Positions 5,991-7,986 of a stretch of DNA of 7,986 nt are shown in pieces. Each line of letters opens with the position of its first letter. Positions within the stretch are counted from its first letter, which is position 1. This DNA is from JBAXHO01 sp037138855 (GTDB lineage: Bacteria; Patescibacteriota; Dojkabacteria; B142; OLB20), in the NCBI GenBank assembly GCA_037138855.1, contig JBAXHO010000076.1:1-7986 (forward strand), given 5' to 3'. The position numbers and the translations under genes are program-made. The notes beneath the pieces were generated by a model. It was not told the DNA's origin. It was given only the letters and a program-made list of their open reading frames with translations, and did not search any database.

Positions 5991-7964
5991 ATGATACACA
6001 CTGTAATAATCGTCGGAAGCGGCTATTTACCGACAATAAGTGAATACATGCCCTTATTTACTCCGTTTGTCGAGAATGGGCTTATAAGTTTTTGTAACTG
6101 GAATGAGTCTGGCACGGATTTAAAAACAACCGTGCCAGAGCTCGTTGACTTAGTAAAAAACAAACCAAACTGGCGAGCTGTTATTGTTTATAATCCGATT
6201 GTTGATGAAAATGGAAAGGTCGTTCATGCGTCAACCGACGAGAACCCTTTTGATTTTATTTGCAATAGAGATGGGATAAAAGAAATGGCTGAAAGTGAAA
6301 TACCATTAATCCGGCTTTCTCAAATTCTCGGTGGCGTACCTTACCCAGAAGTGACACATGATATAATAATTGAAACATGCGAATCTTTAGAAGAGGATTC
6401 ACTTAAATACAAAAAGAAGTTTTATTCAATTGATGAAAAGCATAACCCGATTTCAATGAAGGCGTTTGAAGTTTTAACAAAAAAGTACTACTTTCCGGAA
6501 AAACGACCTAGCGAAATAATAATTTTGGCAACGAGAACTAAGACGGAGGAACATGTCAAAAAAGAGATTAAGGCATACTGGGATGACAAATTAGAAGCGG
6601 AAAGTTCCTTATTTACCCAACGCAATAATTATCCAAACGCTTGTAAGTTTATTATCAGGGACTCTTCTAAAAAAGGTAATTCAAAATTTAATAAGGGTCT
6701 ATTTGAGTTTTTACTTTGCACTTTAATTATTTCAATTAATCAAATAAAGCCAAGTTCGCTACAAGCATACAGAGTATACAATATTAAAATAAAAATTAAA
6801 GAAGAAGATTTACAAAGTATTTTTACAAATTATCAGATTCGACTTAAGCAAATTCGCCAAAATGTTCTGGATAAAATGAAAATTGGGAGAAAAATAAATC
6901 CTGATGAAGAGGTTTCATTAACAAAAGAATTAATTCCCGTGATTTTCGAGCAAAAAAAAGCAAGAGAATTCATAACGAAACCGAGTTTTGTTGGTCTTTC
7001 GCAAGACTGTCCTCATGACGCTGTTGGGCAGTGGTTTTTTATGATTCGCAACTTGCTTTTTGAAGTTAATCAATTTCTTAAGCGTCCAATTCGTGCATTA
7101 GAAGCTTCTTGTGAGTTTGTTCGTGAAAAAGGTGTTGTTGACAAACATACGAACCTTGACTTGAATAAATTTCAACTTGAAGATCTAAACGAAATGATGG
7201 ATGAGTACGAACTTGAATTGATTAACTCAAATACGAAGGGATTACTTGACTTTGAGCAAATCAAGCAAAACATTTTGTCTTCCGACAGAAAAATTGAAAA
7301 AATGCTTAGGAATAGAATGACATCTAAAAGCACAATAATTACAGGACTATTTACAATGGGACTTTTCTTTTTTGGCTTCATTCCTTATATCATCAACTAC
7401 TTTTCAATACCTGAATCTCTCCCAATGGCATTTTTACTTGCCTTAGTAAGTACAATATTTGTCGGTGTGGGGGGGATTATTTCTCTCTTAATTTTGAAGG
7501 GCAGAATTGTAAAAGAAATTAAGGTATTCAATGAAATTATTCATAACACAATTAAACAGGTAAACAATTGTGCGAAAAAATTTGAAAGTTATCTTTCGTT
7601 GATTTGTACATATATGAGAGGTAAGTCGATAATTAGTAAGATAGGTATTGCAGACAAAACTGACAGCGATTCAAAACATATTCTAAGACGTCATAATTAT
7701 AATATCTCGAACATGCTAAAAGCTACAGATGCTTGGGCGAGAAATTATGGTTTTGAACTAAAAACAGAAAATATTATTGACTTTGAGAATAATTTTGATC
7801 TTGAGATAGCGCCGGAAAATAATCCAATATATTTTTTAGAAGGGAATTCAAAACTAAATCAAATACACATTAACGATACAGGGGATAAGATTGATAGTCC
7901 GTTTTCTTTTATTAAGAACATAGAATTAATGCGCGAAGAACTTTTTGAAGGAGGGGAAATGTAA
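5991..7964 (+). CDS. unrecognised membrane-hairpin protein, 657 aa
   Basis: The start follows the tubulin-like stop after one base (TAA-T-ATG). The ribosome binding site is weak (GAAGAA, 5981-5986, spacing 4), so translation is probably coupled to the gene upstream. The N-terminus, HTVIIVGSGYLP (3-14), looks like a first strand and glycine turn of an alpha/beta fold; a second strand-like WRAVIVYNP lies at 61-69. I see no intact Walker A or GTPase motif set. The region 175-370 is mixed, with IIILATRTK at 176-184. Residues about 390-445 are charged and helical. Two hydrophobic helices at about 448-470 and 477-503 are joined by a short polar loop (SIPESLP), followed by another helical stretch (505-540) and a soluble tail to 657. 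No signal peptide is seen, so both ends should face the cytoplasm, with only the short loop outside. I do not recognise the family. Its position suggests a membrane tether or regulator of the tubulin-like protein (inference). It contains a G7 run and a strong internal hairpin. Confidence 0.82.
   Translation: MIHTVIIVGSGYLPTISEYMPLFTPFVENGLISFCNWNESGTDLKTTVPELVDLVKNKPNWRAVIVYNPIVDENGKVVHASTDENPFDFICNRDGIKEMAESEIPLIRLSQILGGVPYPEVTHDIIIETCESLEEDSLKYKKKFYSIDEKHNPISMKAFEVLTKKYYFPEKRPSEIIILATRTKTEEHVKKEIKAYWDDKLEAESSLFTQRNNYPNACKFIIRDSSKKGNSKFNKGLFEFLLCTLIISINQIKPSSLQAYRVYNIKIKIKEEDLQSIFTNYQIRLKQIRQNVLDKMKIGRKINPDEEVSLTKELIPVIFEQKKAREFITKPSFVGLSQDCPHDAVGQWFFMIRNLLFEVNQFLKRPIRALEASCEFVREKGVVDKHTNLDLNKFQLEDLNEMMDEYELELINSNTKGLLDFEQIKQNILSSDRKIEKMLRNRMTSKSTIITGLFTMGLFFFGFIPYIINYFSIPESLPMAFLLALVSTIFVGVGGIISLLILKGRIVKEIKVFNEIIHNTIKQVNNCAKKFESYLSLICTYMRGKSIISKIGIADKTDSDSKHILRRHNYNISNMLKATDAWARNYGFELKTENIIDFENNFDLEIAPENNPIYFLEGNSKLNQIHINDTGDKIDSPFSFIKNIELMREELFEGGEM
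6108..6139 (+). repeat. 10-bp perfect GC-rich hairpin inside gene 3
   Basis: TCTGGCACGG (6108-6117) and CCGTGCCAGA (6130-6139) are perfect reverse complements around a 12-nt A-rich loop. The hairpin lies about 120 nt after the start of gene 3, in codons for roughly residues 40-50. No T-run follows on either strand, so it is not an intrinsic terminator. Its GC-richness stands out in an AT-rich gene. Confidence 0.6.
7469..7475 (+). repeat. G7 homopolymer run in the second membrane helix of gene 3
   Basis: Seven G in a row encode part of VGVGG in the second predicted membrane helix (about residues 491-495). In an otherwise AT-rich gene this is a possible slippage site. Losing one G brings an in-frame TAA within about five codons, and gaining one G brings a TAA within about sixteen. 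Either would remove the C-terminal 150 or so residues. Confidence 0.55.
7948..7954 (+). promoter_or_regulatory. ribosome binding site of the fourth gene
   Basis: AAGGAGG (7948-7954) lies inside the last codons of gene 3, 11 nt before ATG 7966. The core is strong, with slightly long spacing. An ATG at 7959 is followed at once by TAA and cannot be the start. Confidence 0.7.
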
Positions 7965-7965
7965 T

Positions 7966-7986
7966 ATGGATTTACTTCTTAGAATC
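7966..7986 (+). CDS. start of a fourth operon gene (partial, 7 codons)
   Basis: ATG 7966 follows the gene 3 stop after one base, the same TAA-T-ATG junction seen between genes 2 and 3, and has its own ribosome binding site. Only MDLLLRI is encoded before the window ends, so no function can be given. It shows that the operon continues; no terminator was seen after gene 3. Confidence 0.65.

Overview
The window is AT-rich and gene-dense, with strong purine-rich ribosome binding sites, a textbook sigma-A-type promoter and frequent AGA/ATA codons. This suggests a low-GC Firmicute, most likely a Clostridia member; that placement is inference from composition and signals, not a marker gene. No tRNA, rRNA, CRISPR array, insertion sequence or phage structural gene was seen.

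Layout. Positions 1-76 hold no supported gene. Positions 77-238 hold a small four-cysteine ORF (53 aa) with a plausible ribosome binding site. Positions 239-393 are a regulatory region. It has a perfect 6-bp hairpin (301-316), a perfect 7-bp inverted repeat (318-340) and a near-consensus promoter, TTGACA-17 nt-TATAGT (334-362), whose -35 box lies in one arm of that repeat. Three large genes follow, all on the + strand and tightly packed. Gene 1 (394-2574) encodes an exported, membrane-anchored von Willebrand factor A (VWA) protein. Gene 2 (2594-5989) encodes a very large FtsZ/tubulin-like GTPase. Gene 3 (5991-7964) encodes an unrecognised protein with a two-helix membrane hairpin and cytoplasmic ends. 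A fourth gene starts at 7966, one base after the stop of gene 3, and runs off the window.

Interpretation. The genes look like one operon encoding a trans-envelope assembly. The VWA domain with an intact MIDAS metal site would sit outside the membrane, on beta-rich domains, and be joined through one helix to a cytoplasmic tail of about 120 residues. Inside the cell would be a nucleotide-dependent tubulin-like protein and a second membrane protein that could tether or regulate it. From memory, comparative genomics by Makarova and Koonin (2010) linked an FtsZ-like family with a VWA protein, a distinct GTPase and OmpA-family proteins, as a putative membrane-remodelling system. The present locus resembles a Gram-positive-type relative without a visible OmpA partner. 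Its function is unknown, and the link between the proteins is inferred from gene order and predicted topology.

Other notable points are a G7 run in gene 3 and an A8 run just after the start of gene 1, where one-base slippage would truncate the protein, and two strong hairpins inside coding sequence (661-686 and 6108-6139).
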